In this document: in pieces, positions 39,032-47,288 of the stretch
Numbering within the stretch: the first letter of the stretch is position 1
How the letters are laid out: every line of letters begins with the position of its first letter
Source: Pseudomonas sp. P818
GTDB taxonomy: Bacteria > Pseudomonadota > Gammaproteobacteria > Pseudomonadales > Pseudomonadaceae
Length of the DNA stretch: 64,000 nt
Assembly (NCBI RefSeq): GCF_000418555.1
Contig: NZ_ATKM01000011.1
Span: 533,600 to 597,599, forward strand
Direction: 5' to 3'
The notes under the pieces: model-generated
What the model was told of the DNA's origin: nothing
Seen by the model: only the letters and a program-made list of their open reading frames with translations
The model's database searches: none
Made by a program: the position numbers and the translations under genes

Positions 39032-39994
39032 ATGAACCCCGATACCCTGACCGACCAGCTGGAGCTCTTCCTCGACGTGCTGGAAACCGGCAGTTTCTCT
39101 GCCGCTGCCCGGCGTCACCCGCTCACGCCTTCGGCGGTGGCCCGGCGCATCGACGCCCTGGAGCGCGCCCTGGGCAGCAGCCTGTTCAGCCGCAGCACCC
39201 ATGCGGTACGCGTGACCCCGGCGGGTCTGGCATTCGCCGAACGCGCCCGACGCATCCTCGCCGAATTGCATCTGGCTAGGGCCGAGGCGGTGTCACTGAG
39301 CAGCGCACCGGAAGGCTTGATTCGCATCGATGCGCCCTCGCCCTTCGGTCGCCGCCACCTGGCACCCGCGATTGCCGACTTCCTGCGCGCCAACCCCGGG
39401 CTCGACGTGCAGCTGCGCCTGATCGACAGTTTCACCGACCTGCAGGGTGAGCATCTGGGCGAGGTGGATATCGTCGTACGCATCGGCCCGCTGCCGGACA
39501 GTCGCCTGGTCGCCACCCCGCTGGCGTCGATGACCCGCATCGTCTGCGCCAGCCCGGACTACCTGCGCCACCGCGGCATCCCGCGCAGCCCGCTGGAGCT
39601 GGAGCAACACGACGGCCTGGACTGGGACAGCCTCGCCCCACCCTACGCCTGGCGCTTCGAGGTCGACGGCAAGCTGCAACTGTGCAAGCCCAAACGCCTG
39701 CGCCAGACCAGCAACAATGCCGAGACCCTGCTGTTCAGCGCCCTCGCCGGCCTGGGCGTCGCCCACCTGCCCACCTGGATGAGCAGCGAACATCTGCAGC
39801 GTGGCGAACTGATCCCGCTGTTCTGCGAACAGGGTCTGCCGGCCACTGAGCCGGTGAGCATCTACGCCCTGCGCCTGGAGCGCGAAGCCAGCCCGCGCAC
39901 ACGGCTGCTGCTGAGTTTTCTCAAGCAGCGCTTCGGCTTCCCGCCGCCCTGGGATCAGGCGCTACAGGCCAGCCTCGCTGCTCCACAGCAATAA
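39032..39994 (+). CDS. LysR-family transcriptional regulator
   Basis: Regulator of 320 residues. The HTH is in LFLDVLETGSFSAAARRHPLTPSAVARRID, where the second half is the recognition helix. The effector domain starts with LIRIDAPSPFGRRHLAPAIADF, the type found in the CrgA/DmlR-like subgroup. An earlier in-frame ATG at 38999 exists, but the ATG at 39032 fits the family better. It diverges from the TauE/SafE gene, a plausible target. Confidence 0.92.
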   Translation: MNPDTLTDQLELFLDVLETGSFSAAARRHPLTPSAVARRIDALERALGSSLFSRSTHAVRVTPAGLAFAERARRILAELHLARAEAVSLSSAPEGLIRIDAPSPFGRRHLAPAIADFLRANPGLDVQLRLIDSFTDLQGEHLGEVDIVVRIGPLPDSRLVATPLASMTRIVCASPDYLRHRGIPRSPLELEQHDGLDWDSLAPPYAWRFEVDGKLQLCKPKRLRQTSNNAETLLFSALAGLGVAHLPTWMSSEHLQRGELIPLFCEQGLPATEPVSIYALRLEREASPRTRLLLSFLKQRFGFPPPWDQALQASLAAPQQ

Positions 39995-40001
39995 GGCTTG
40001 C

Positions 40002-40026
40002 GTGGGAGCGGCTTCAGCCGCGATAG
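40002..40026. repeat. Single Pseudomonas REP unit
   Basis: GTGGGAGCGGCTTCAGCCGC followed by GATAG matches the widespread Pseudomonas repetitive extragenic palindrome: a short GCGGCT/AGCCGC hairpin after a GTGGGA head. Only one unit was seen here, just after the LysR gene. Confidence 0.8.
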
Positions 40027-40042
40027 CGCTCTGAAAATCAGG

Positions 40043-40073
40043 CACAAAAAACCCGGCGCCTAGGCCGGGTTCT
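40043..40073 (-). terminator. Intrinsic terminator of efp
   Basis: Arms AACCCGGC (40050-40057) and GCCGGGTT (40064-40071). On the minus strand the hairpin is followed by a run of six Ts, so it serves efp. Confidence 0.9.
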
Positions 40074-40088
40074 TCGTAGCGTTCAAGC

Positions 40089-40661
40089 TCAGGCCGGAGC
40101 CTGGGTGCGGCCCTTGTAGGAACCGTCACGGGTATCGATCTCGATCCAGTCGTCGATGTCGACGAACTCGGCAACCTTGATCTCGGTACCGTTGCGCAGC
40201 TTGGCAGGCTTCATCACCTTGCCGGAAGTGTCGCCACGGGCAGCGTTCTCGGTGTAGACAACCTGACGCACGATGGTGGTCGGCAGGTCGACGGAGATCA
40301 CCTTGCCTTCGAAGAACACGGCTTCGCAGACGTCGGTCATGCCTTCTTCGATGAACGGCAGAACGCTTTCCAGATCTTCGGCACGCAGCTCGTAGGAGTT
40401 GTACTCCGGATCCATGAACACGTAGTCCTCACCGCTGATGTAGGACAGGTTCACTTCCTTGCGCTCGAGAATCACCGGCTCCATCTTGTCGTCGGCTTTG
40501 TAGACGGTCTCGGTCTTGGAACCGTTGAGCAGGTTCTTCAGCTTCATCTTGACGATGGCGCTGTTACGACCGGACTTGGTGAACTCGGCCTTCTGGATCA
40601 GCCACGGCTGGCCATCGATCAGGGCCACGCTGTTGACTCTCATTTCTTGTGCAGTTTTCAT
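40089..40661 (-). CDS. efp: Translation elongation factor P (Arg32 type)
   Basis: Ribosome-binding factor of 190 residues that relieves stalling at polyproline. Domain I carries the modified loop TKSGRNSAI with Arg32 at its tip, the residue rhamnosylated by EarP, instead of the lysine used with EpmAB. KOW-type domain and two OB domains follow ([20 protein letters not shown]). The modifying enzyme gene lies directly upstream on the same strand. Confidence 0.97.
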
Positions 40662-40695
40662 GCGGATATCCGAAATATGCGGGAGGTACAGAAAT

Positions 40696-41838
40696 CTAGG
40701 CCGCGTATGATAGCCAATTTAGGTAAAACTGTTCCAGCGCTGTGGCAAGGTCCGGCCGAGCGGCCTGCGAATCGCACCAGCGCTCGGCATGTTGCTGCAA
40801 TACCGGCCACGCGTGCAAAAGCTCAGGCCAGGCCTGCTCCATCCCCTCTCCGGCATTCCATGCGCGCCACCACGCGGCATGCGCAGCGGCGACGTCCGAC
40901 GGCAACTCGGCGCCATAGAGCGCCAGGAAAGCCTCCAGCTTGTCCCAGTGCGCCCCTTCCTCCTGCGGGTAGATATGCCAGAGCAGCGGCCGCCCGGCCC
41001 ACTGCGCGCGGATAAAGGAATCCTCGCCGCGCACCGCATTGAGGTCGCAGCACCAGAGCAGACGGTCGTAATCATCCTGAGCAAGAAAAGGCAGCACATG
41101 AATCTGCAGATTGCCACGCCGGCGCTGATCACCCGGCGCCAGCTGCGCGTCACCGAGCCAGACCTGCAGATCGGCGAGAATCTTGCCTTGCGGCACCAGC
41201 AGCTGAGTCGCTTGCGCGCCGGCTACCAGCGCATCGAGCCAGCCCGCCAGCCCGGCATTTTCGTAGGCGAACAGCGAGATCAAGCGCGCCCCGGCTACAC
41301 GCACCACACCGAGCGATTGCAGAAACGCCTGCCGCACCGACGCATCAGCCTGAAAGGCGCGCCGCCGCGCCAGCAACTCGGCCTCACGCAACAAGCCCCC
41401 CGTGCCCGCCACGAACCCGGGAAAGAAGAAGAACTTCTGCAAGCCGCCTGGCTGTGGCGATGGCAGACCATGGCACCCCGCGACCCAGTCTTCGGCGCTG
41501 AGGTATTCCAGGTTCAGCCACAGACGCCGCGTGCCCCCGGCGGCCATCGCCTCTATATAGGAAGGCGGCAACTGACAGGCGAAGGCCTCGATCACCACCT
41601 CGGCTGACTCCACCGCGGAGAACGACTCACGCCAGTGACGCACCTCGACCCCCGAACACAGCTGACTCTCGACGTCGGGATTCGCTGCAGGGCACAGGCG
41701 CACGAAGGCGCTCAGCTCATCGATCCACAGGCGCACCGCATGCCCCTGCTCCGCCGCCAGCTGCCGAGCCAGCCGCCAGGTCACGCCAATGTCGCCGTAG
41801 TTGTCCACCACGCTGCAGAAAATGTCCCACCTGGCCAC
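40696..41838 (-). CDS. earP: EF-P arginine rhamnosyltransferase EarP
   Basis: Glycosyltransferase of about 380 residues that uses dTDP-rhamnose to modify Arg32 of [23 protein letters not shown] is the conserved N-terminus with the catalytic Asp. LVPQGK and [21 protein letters not shown] near the C-terminus are the nucleotide-sugar site. The frame begins with a TTG at 41856, but the GTG at 41838 is preferred because GAGGGG precedes it and the family starts there. It lies 34 bp before efp, an enzyme-substrate pair. Confidence 0.95.
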
Positions 41839-41881
41839 ACCGCGCCCCTCGAGCAAATGATCGCCATTCTACCCGGCAGAC

Positions 41882-41907
41882 AAGAAAAAGCCCGCCAGAG
41901 GCGGGCC
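41882..41907 (-). terminator. Intrinsic terminator of the 68-residue gene
   Basis: GCCCGCC (41890-41896) pairs with GGCGGGC (41900-41906). On the minus strand it is followed by a T-run. It closes the upstream small gene just before the earP start. Confidence 0.88.
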
Positions 41908-41945
41908 AAGGGGAGCGCTGGAGCGAGCGCGGGGTAAAACGGTAA

Positions 41946-42152
41946 TCAGGCCAGCAGCGAGTCACCCTCACGCCGGGCAGCGGTGCTGAGCAGCCACACC
42001 GCCTGGCAAGCCAGCGCCGCCTCACGCGAAGCGAAGGGCCCGGCCTTGGGTTGACCATCGACCATCAGCAGCCAGCACGCCATATGACCATCGGCTCTGA
42101 GCTCAGCCGGCACGGCACTACCAACCAGGGACACCACATCGATACGGGGCAT
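41946..42152 (-). CDS. Small hypothetical protein, 68 residues
   Basis: Starts MPRIDVVSLVGSAVPAELRA and contains CWLLMVDGQPKAGPFASREAA, a pattern of a short alpha-beta protein. GGAGGT stands six bases before the ATG at 42152, which decides the start over an upstream TTG. It has its own terminator. I know similar small proteins from pseudomonads but no function. Confidence 0.68.
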   Translation of the reverse strand: MPRIDVVSLVGSAVPAELRADGHMACWLLMVDGQPKAGPFASREAALACQAVWLLSTAARREGDSLLA

Positions 42153-42350
42153 AGCCACCTCCAATCCAACTCAATCTCTGTTGCGATCGACAGTAGGCCA
42201 CCGGCTCGCCAGATAGAAATCAGCGTTCTCGATAGTGACCATGGTTATTGCCAATGGACCACCGGGAGCGGCCAGGGCCAAGGTTGAGGTGAGGCTTCAC
42301 GCAAGCCCAGACAGGTTGCGCCGGAGATGGGCAAAAGCAAAAAGGCGGCA

Positions 42351-42389
42351 AACAAAAAAGCCCCGAGAACTTTTCAGCTCTCGGGGCTT
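42351..42389 (-). terminator. Terminator of tRNA-Ser
   Basis: AAGCCCCGAGA (42358-42368) pairs with TCTCGGGGCTT (42379-42389). On the minus strand a T-run follows. It lies 16 bp after the tRNA 3' end. From here back to 42153 nothing else was recognised. Confidence 0.9.
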
Positions 42390-42404
42390 CATGTATTGCG
42401 AAAG

Positions 42405-42494
42405 TGGCGGTGAAGAAGAGATTCGAACTCTTGATACGGTTTCCCGTATACACACTTTCCAGGCGTGCTCCTTCAACCACTCGGACACTTCACC
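42405..42494 (-). tRNA. tRNA-Ser (anticodon GGA)
   Basis: Ninety-base class II tRNA. The acceptor stem GGTGAAG pairs with CTTCACC before G-CCA, which is encoded. The anticodon stem-loop CACGC-CTGGAAA-GTGTG gives anticodon GGA, reading UCC and UCU. A long variable arm (TACGGGAAACCGTA) is typical of serine tRNA, and the T-loop is GTTCGAATC. Confidence 0.97.
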
Positions 42495-42587
42495 GGATCT
42501 CGACGTTTTGGCGTTTACCCCGTCGAGGCGCGCTAATGTAGTCGAATGTTTCCCCAATGGCAAATTTTTTTTAAAGGATTCATGCGC

Positions 42588-42806
42588 TTAAGAGCGAAGC
42601 GGGTTTTCGTCATGCTCCTCGCCGGGTGGCTCGTCGAAGCGCATGTGACCGAACAGGAGGAAACCCAGGGACACGAACAGGCCGACACCGAAGATCAGCA
42701 ACACGCCGGACGGGCTGCGCAGGGCGAGGTCTTCGCTGAGCATGACGGATGCCAGCAACAGGCCGATCACGGTGACCATATAAAGGATGGAATAGAGGGT
42801 GTTCAT
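42588..42806 (-). CDS. Small two-helix membrane protein, 72 residues
   Basis: Starts [20 protein letters not shown]. Two hydrophobic helices (about 4-20 and 31-53) are separated by [11 protein letters not shown], and the tail is charged ([15 protein letters not shown]). AAGGAG precedes the ATG at 42806; the longer frame upstream is shadow. Conserved in pseudomonads to my knowledge; function unknown. Confidence 0.7.
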   Translation of the reverse strand: MNTLYSILYMVTVIGLLLASVMLSEDLALRSPSGVLLIFGVGLFVSLGFLLFGHMRFDEPPGEEHDENPLRS

Positions 42807-42992
42807 CGGTAGCTCCTTTATGACGCTACCTACCTTAGAGGCCTCGCTTCGCCATCGGCCAATTACCTTCAGGCATCGGCGCGATAGGCAAAAACACTGA
42901 CCCACCAGTCAGCCACGGCGCTTTACCAGAGCGGTCCGGCTGAGTACCTTCTGCCCACATTCGCCCCCAAGGCCCTAACAAGGAAAACTGCC

Positions 42993-43682
42993 ATGAGCGA
43001 CCTGATCAGCTACCAACTCGAGGACGGCATCGCCACCCTCACCCTGAGCAACGGCAAGGTCAATGCCATCTCACCTGACGTGATCGCTGCCTTCAATGCT
43101 GCGCTCGACCGCGCCGAGCAGGATCGCGCCATCGTCATCATCACTGGCCAGCCGGGCATTCTTTCCGGTGGCTACGACCTGAAGGTGATGACCTCCGGCC
43201 CGCAGAATGCAATCAACCTGGTAGCCGCAGGTTCCACCCTGGCGCGGCGCATGCTCGCTCACCCCTACCCGATCATCGTCGCCTGCCCGGGGCATGCCGT
43301 AGCCAAGGGGGCATTCATCCTGCTGTCCGCCGATTACCGTATCGGCGTGGAAGGTCCGTTCAACATCGGCCTGAACGAAGTGCAGATCGGCATGACCATG
43401 CACCACGTCGGCATCGAGCTGGCCCGCGACCGCCTGCGCAAGTCGGCCTTCCATCGTTCGGTGATCAATGGCGAGATGTTCGACCCTGCCGGTGCAGTGG
43501 ATGCCGGCTTCCTCGACAAGATCGTGCCGGCCGAGCAACTGTTGGCCACCGCTCAGGCAGTGGCGCAGCAGATGAAGAAGATCAACATGACCGCGCACAA
43601 GAACACCAAGCTGAAGGTGCGCAAGGCGCTGCTGGAAACCCTCGACGCCGCCATCGAGTTGGACAAGCAACACCTGCTGTAA
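42993..43682 (+). CDS. Crotonase/enoyl-CoA hydratase family protein
   Basis: Protein of 229 residues with the crotonase fold. GKVNAISPDVIAAFNAAL is the N-terminal signature; GQPGILSGGYDLKVM holds the first oxyanion-hole residue; and GHAVAKGAFILLSADYRIGV the second. Catalytic glutamates of a true hydratase are not obvious, so it may be an isomerase or another acyl-CoA enzyme. It stands alone with a terminator. Confidence 0.88.
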   Translation: MSDLISYQLEDGIATLTLSNGKVNAISPDVIAAFNAALDRAEQDRAIVIITGQPGILSGGYDLKVMTSGPQNAINLVAAGSTLARRMLAHPYPIIVACPGHAVAKGAFILLSADYRIGVEGPFNIGLNEVQIGMTMHHVGIELARDRLRKSAFHRSVINGEMFDPAGAVDAGFLDKIVPAEQLLATAQAVAQQMKKINMTAHKNTKLKVRKALLETLDAAIELDKQHLL

Positions 43683-43704
43683 GCACGCGCTGACGCATAA
43701 ATGA

Positions 43705-43743
43705 AAAGCGCCGCTTCCGTTGAGGTTGCGGCGCTTTTTTCTT
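43705..43743 (+). terminator. Intrinsic terminator of the crotonase gene
   Basis: AAAAGCGCCGC (43705-43715) pairs with GCGGCGCTTTT (43729-43739), followed by further Ts. Confidence 0.92.
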
Positions 43744-43781
43744 TGCGCGTCTCGGCTGTCGAATGTCGGGGCGCGCTGCGG

Positions 43782-44174
43782 TCAGCCGGAATAGTCCAGC
43801 GCAGTCCAGGCCCGGCTGAGCCCCTGGCTCAATACGCAGTTGGGGTTGCCCAGTTGTTCGTTGAAGGCGGCCGGCAGCAGCGTGGTTTCACCCTCCGCGG
43901 CGCCATGTCGCTCGGTCAGCCATTGCAGCTTGCCGCAATTGGGCGTGTCGATCACGTAACTGGCGGCGATGTTGGAATGATGGCTGGGTAGGCGAATCAC
44001 ATCCAGCACCCGGCCGGCCTCCTCCACTCTGCGACCATCGGACACCAGTACGGCCCAGGCCTGCTCGCCCTCTATCACCAGGTACGCACCGTTGGCCTGC
44101 GGTCGCTCGACCTGGGGCTGAGCGCAGCCGTACAGGAAGACCGATAGCACAATCGTCATCAGCATCTGTTGCAT
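43782..44174 (-). CDS. Hypothetical lipoprotein, 130 residues
   Basis: Signal MLMTIVLSVFLYGC gives a lipobox LYGC and a mature protein starting CAQPQVERPQ. It contains two further cysteines (TPNCGKL, NPNCVL) that could form a disulfide. GGAG stands eight bases before the ATG at 44174, while a TTG at 44180 is less likely. The function is unknown. It diverges from the SOS-box gene, and the LexA box lies between them. Confidence 0.72.
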   Translation of the reverse strand: MQQMLMTIVLSVFLYGCAQPQVERPQANGAYLVIEGEQAWAVLVSDGRRVEEAGRVLDVIRLPSHHSNIAASYVIDTPNCGKLQWLTERHGAAEGETTLLPAAFNEQLGNPNCVLSQGLSRAWTALDYSG

Positions 44175-44244
44175 TGCCAATTCTCCTCTCGCAAGGCGCC
44201 CGTCTTGCGGGCGGACAGGTCTGCAGTGGCCTTACTATTCCTCA

Positions 44245-44266
44245 ATACTGTTTATTTGTACAGTAT
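44245..44266 (+). promoter_or_regulatory. LexA (SOS) box
   Basis: CTGT (44248-44251), eight AT-rich bases and ACAG (44260-44263) form the standard SOS box. The dyad is extended by ATA before and TAT after it. It lies about 55 bp before the next ATG, where a repressor would block transcription. Confidence 0.8.
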
Positions 44267-44321
44267 TTTTAGATTAGGCTTGGCATCACAGGTAAATGAC
44301 CGTTTGCACAGGAGCGCTACC

Positions 44322-44636
44322 ATGCTGGACGTACTGCAGTTGAAACACCGGGTGAACCGCATGCCGCTGGAGCGGGTGCGCGAGATGGTCGAGGAGCTGC
44401 AGCTCGAGGGCATCGTCACCGAGAGCCGCACCCCCTTCAATCGTCAGCACTTCAATACCTGCTTCGCCGAGATCGAGGCCCTGCTGCAGCGCGCCGGCTA
44501 CCACCGCCAGCTGGACGTGGTCGGCTACCAGGGGCTGGCCTATGCGCTGTTCGATCCGGCCCGCTGGGAAGCCGTCGAAGTGCTGCGCTGGCTGCGCGAT
44601 TTCGTCGAGGAGGCGCGCGTTCAACCGGCTTCCTGA
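44322..44636 (+). CDS. Small LexA-controlled protein, 104 residues
   Basis: Soluble alpha-rich protein starting MLDVLQLKHRVNRMPLERVR and continuing with REMVEELQLEGIVTES. No catalytic motif or membrane helix is seen. The upstream frame to 44169 is not conserved-looking and crosses the LexA box, so the ATG at 44322 is used. Small unnamed SOS genes are known in P. aeruginosa and this may be one of them. A role in DNA damage is inferred from the box alone. Confidence 0.72.
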   Translation: MLDVLQLKHRVNRMPLERVREMVEELQLEGIVTESRTPFNRQHFNTCFAEIEALLQRAGYHRQLDVVGYQGLAYALFDPARWEAVEVLRWLRDFVEEARVQPAS

Positions 44637-44861
44637 GCCCTCCAGGCGAACCAAAAAGGCTCAGCGTCGCCTGCCCATGCACGGCATTGGCTCAGAAACA
44701 TGCAGGGCGAGCCGCGCGCTCGCTCGCCACGCATGTTGCCAAGCGACCTCAACAGGAAGCTGCAACTTCTTGATTAAAAACGGTTAGCTGCTGGCAGGCT
44801 TATATCCAGCCTCTACCTGCCAGGCGCCGCATGGCGCTGCTCGGCTGTTATACGTGAAAGC
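44637..44861. other. Upstream control region of the nitrate operon
   Basis: No gene was found. It holds two inverted repeats: GCGAGC/GCTCGC around 44708-44724, which may end the SOS gene, and CTGGCAGG (44791-44798) with CCTGCCAG (44816-44823). The second is centred about 55 bp before the -24 element and is a possible activator site, but it is not the classic NtrC sequence. Confidence 0.4.
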
Positions 44862-44877
44862 TGGCAAGCCCCTTGCT
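44862..44877 (+). promoter_or_regulatory. Sigma-54 promoter of nrtABC
   Basis: TGGCAAG-CCCC-TTGCT matches the -24/-12 consensus TGGCACG-N4-TTGCW with one mismatch, and the GG and GC pairs are separated by ten bases. Transcription should begin near 44888, just before the hairpins of the leader. This implies activation by an NtrC-type protein under nitrogen limitation. Confidence 0.82.
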
Positions 44878-44905
44878 AAGTCCCTGTCAACCATCCTGCG
44901 TAGCA

Positions 44906-44948
44906 CGCCAACGGCGGCGGGCCGAGGATCACGGACAACGGCGTCCGT
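44906..44948 (+). promoter_or_regulatory. ANTAR-type dual-hexaloop RNA leader
   Basis: P1 has stem CGCC/GGCG (44906-44909, 44916-44919) and P2 has stem ACGGAC/GTCCGT (44931-44936, 44943-44948). Both loops are AACGGC, with A at position 1 and G at position 4, the hallmark of RNA bound by ANTAR proteins such as NasR and NasT. The loop and 3' arm of P2 overlap the 5' arm of the terminator, so the two folds exclude each other. Confidence 0.78.
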
Positions 44949-44996
44949 CAGGTCACCTCCCTCTCATTTGAGGCGGCCTGGCGTACGCCGTTTTTG
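44937..44996 (+). terminator. Leader terminator (attenuator) before nrtA
   Basis: AACGGCGT (44937-44944) pairs with ACGCCGTT (44985-44992), with CAGG/CCTG and CCTC/GAGG pairs inside the stem. TTTTTG follows. It ends 28 bp before the nrtA start and would stop transcription unless P2 is held by an antiterminator. Confidence 0.75.
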
Positions 44997-45023
44997 TTTA
45001 TGCGCCTGACAAGGATTAGACCC

Positions 45024-46307
45024 ATGACCGATCGTGATTCGAACAAGCCGCTGGACACCAGCCGCCGCAACTTTCTCAAGCAATCCATCGCCCTGGCCGG
45101 CGCCGTGAGCGGTATCGCCGCGCTCGGCCTGTCCGCCCCTGCTTCGCTGCGCAGCGCGGCCTGGGCCGCCGGCTCCGACGCGCCAGAGAAGGCCGCGCTA
45201 ACGGTAGGCTTCATTCCGTTGACCGATTGCGCCTCGGTGGTGGTCGCCGCGACACAGGGTTTCGGCGAGAAATATGGCCTGACCATCAACCCGAGCAAGG
45301 AGGCCTCCTGGGCCGGCGTGCGCGATAAGCTCAACACCGGCGAACTGGACGCTGCCCACGTGCTTTACGGCATGATGTACGGCGCCCAGCTCGGCCTGGC
45401 CGGCCCGCAGAAGGACATGGCAGTGCTGATGGGCCTGAACCAGAACGGCCAGGCCATCACGCTTTCCAAACAGTTGCGCGACGCCGGTGTGACCAACGGC
45501 GCGCAGCTGGCCGAGCACGTGAAGAAAGGTGGCACGCCGCTGACCTTCGCCCAGACCTTCCCCACCGGCACCCACGCCATGTGGCTGTACTACTGGCTGG
45601 CTAGCCTGGGCATCAACCCCATTAGCGACGTGAAGACCATCGTCGTGCCGCCACCGCAAATGGTCGCCAACATGCGCGTCGGCAACATGGACGGCTTCTG
45701 CGTCGGTGAGCCCTGGGGCGCGCGGGCGATCTTCGACAAGATCGGCTTCACCGCCACCACCACCCAGCAGATCTGGCCGGACCACCCGGAGAAGGTGCTC
45801 GGCACCACCCGTACCTTCATCGAGCAGTATCCCAACGCGGCGCGCGCGCTGATCATGGCCATTCTCGAGGCCAGCCGCTTCATCGAGGCCAGCGAGGAGA
45901 ACCGCAAGAGCACCGCCAAGCTGATTTCCGGCAAGGCCTACGTCAACGCCCCGGTGCAGGTAATCGAGCCGCGCTTCCTCGCTCAGTATGAAGATGGCCT
46001 GGGCAACAGCTGGAAGGACGAGCACGCCATGGCCTTCTGCAAGGACGGCAGCGTCAACTTCCCCTATCACTCCGACGGCATGTGGTTCCTCACCCAGTTC
46101 AAGCGCTGGGGCCTGCTCAAGGACGCACCGGATTACGCCGCCGTGGCTGCACAGATCAACCAGACCGCGCTGTACGCCGAGGCCGCCGGTGCGCTGAAAC
46201 TGGCGGTGCCGAGCAGCGCGTTGCGCAGCAGCACCCTGATCGACGGTATGGTCTGGGACGGCAGCAACCCGGCCGCCTATGCCGATTCCTTCGCCATCAA
46301 AGCCTGA
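45024..46307 (+). CDS. nrtA: Nitrate/nitrite ABC transporter substrate-binding protein
   Basis: Periplasmic binding protein of 427 residues. It has a Tat signal (SRRNFLKQSIALAGAVSG), so it is exported folded. LTVGFIPLTDCASVVVAAT opens the binding domain, and HVLYGMMYGAQLGL and GFCVGEPWGARAIF line the ligand cleft in the NrtA/CmpA family. The ATG at 45024 follows AAGGATTA. It heads an operon with permease and ATPase genes. Confidence 0.93.
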   Translation: MTDRDSNKPLDTSRRNFLKQSIALAGAVSGIAALGLSAPASLRSAAWAAGSDAPEKAALTVGFIPLTDCASVVVAATQGFGEKYGLTINPSKEASWAGVRDKLNTGELDAAHVLYGMMYGAQLGLAGPQKDMAVLMGLNQNGQAITLSKQLRDAGVTNGAQLAEHVKKGGTPLTFAQTFPTGTHAMWLYYWLASLGINPISDVKTIVVPPPQMVANMRVGNMDGFCVGEPWGARAIFDKIGFTATTTQQIWPDHPEKVLGTTRTFIEQYPNAARALIMAILEASRFIEASEENRKSTAKLISGKAYVNAPVQVIEPRFLAQYEDGLGNSWKDEHAMAFCKDGSVNFPYHSDGMWFLTQFKRWGLLKDAPDYAAVAAQINQTALYAEAAGALKLAVPSSALRSSTLIDGMVWDGSNPAAYADSFAIKA

Positions 46308-46319
46308 TCGGAGGTGACC

Positions 46320-47171
46320 ATGAATGCGCCCCTGAAAACGCCATTACCCCCAGTCGCCAAGCAGCGCGCGAGCCTTGCGACGCGGCTACCCGACGCGCAA
46401 ACCCTCGCCACGCTGTTCAAGGCCGGTATCGCTCCGCTGCTGGGCATCCTCGCCTTCATCGGCTTCTGGTCGCTGCTGGCGCAGTACAGCGAGGGCCTGC
46501 CCGGGCCTTTGAGCACCTGGCAGGCCGCCCTGGTGCTGTTCGCCGATCCTTTCTACGACAACGGCCCAAACGACATGGGCATCGGCTGGAACATCCTCAA
46601 CTCGCTTGGCCGCGTCGGCGTCGGCTTCGGCCTCGCCGCGCTGGTGGGCATTCCCCTGGGCTTCGCCATCGGCCGCTTCGCCTTCCTGGCCGGCATGTTG
46701 GCGCCGATCATCAGCCTGTTGCGTCCGGTCTCGCCGCTGGCCTGGCTGCCGATCGGCCTGCTGGTGTTCGAGGCGGCCGGCCCGGCGTCGATCTGGGTGA
46801 TCTTCATCAGTTCGATCTGGCCGATCATCCTCAATACCTCAGCCGGCGTGGCCAGCGTGCCGCAGGATTACCTGAACGTGGCCCGCGTGCTCAAGCTGTC
46901 GGAGTTCAAGGTGCTGACGCGCATCCTGTTCCCAGCCGTGCTGCCGCACCTGATGACCGGCATCCGCCTGGCCATCGGCGTGGCCTGGCTGGTGATCGTC
47001 GCCGCGGAGATGCTCACCGGTGGCATCGGCCTGGGTTTCTGGGTGTGGGATGAATGGAACAACCTCAATGTCGAGCACATTCTCATCGCCATCATCATCG
47101 TTGGCCTGGTGGGCCTGGCGCTGGAGCAGACGCTGCTGCTGATCGCCAGGCGTTTCGACTACGCAAGCTGA
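46320..47171 (+). CDS. nrtB: Nitrate ABC transporter permease
   Basis: Inner-membrane permease of 283 residues with about six helices. The ATPase-contact motif is LKLSEFKVLTRILFPAVLPH followed by LMTGIRLAIGVAW. It starts at the ATG at 46320 after GGAGGTGA, 12 bp from nrtA. Length and sequence match NrtB/NasE-type subunits. Confidence 0.93.
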   Translation: MNAPLKTPLPPVAKQRASLATRLPDAQTLATLFKAGIAPLLGILAFIGFWSLLAQYSEGLPGPLSTWQAALVLFADPFYDNGPNDMGIGWNILNSLGRVGVGFGLAALVGIPLGFAIGRFAFLAGMLAPIISLLRPVSPLAWLPIGLLVFEAAGPASIWVIFISSIWPIILNTSAGVASVPQDYLNVARVLKLSEFKVLTRILFPAVLPHLMTGIRLAIGVAWLVIVAAEMLTGGIGLGFWVWDEWNNLNVEHILIAIIIVGLVGLALEQTLLLIARRFDYAS

Positions 47172-47288
47172 TAAAGCAGTAGAAGAAACAAATTCAACCA
47201 ATTGATTTAAAAGAAAAGAATCCCGAATTGAATGCGGGAAAGCCTGACACGACTCCCCGGACAGACTCCGGGGAACGGGAGAACTCCG
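47172..47288 (+). other. Intercistronic segment with two hairpins
   Basis: An AT-rich stretch is followed by TCCCG/CGGGA (47221-47225, 47235-47239) and CCCCGGA/TCCGGGG (47255-47261, 47267-47273). No T-run follows, so they may protect or process the mRNA instead of ending it. The ATPase gene starts 16 bp after the second hairpin. Confidence 0.45.

Noticed and set aside
42235..42591. Plus-strand ORF of 118 codons across the tRNA
   Set aside because: It runs through the tRNA-Ser gene and its terminator on the other strand.
44670..44860. Classic NtrC binding site upstream of nrtA
   Set aside because: Only half-matches such as TGCACG were found. The CTGGCAGG/CCTGCCAG dyad is noted instead without assigning a protein.
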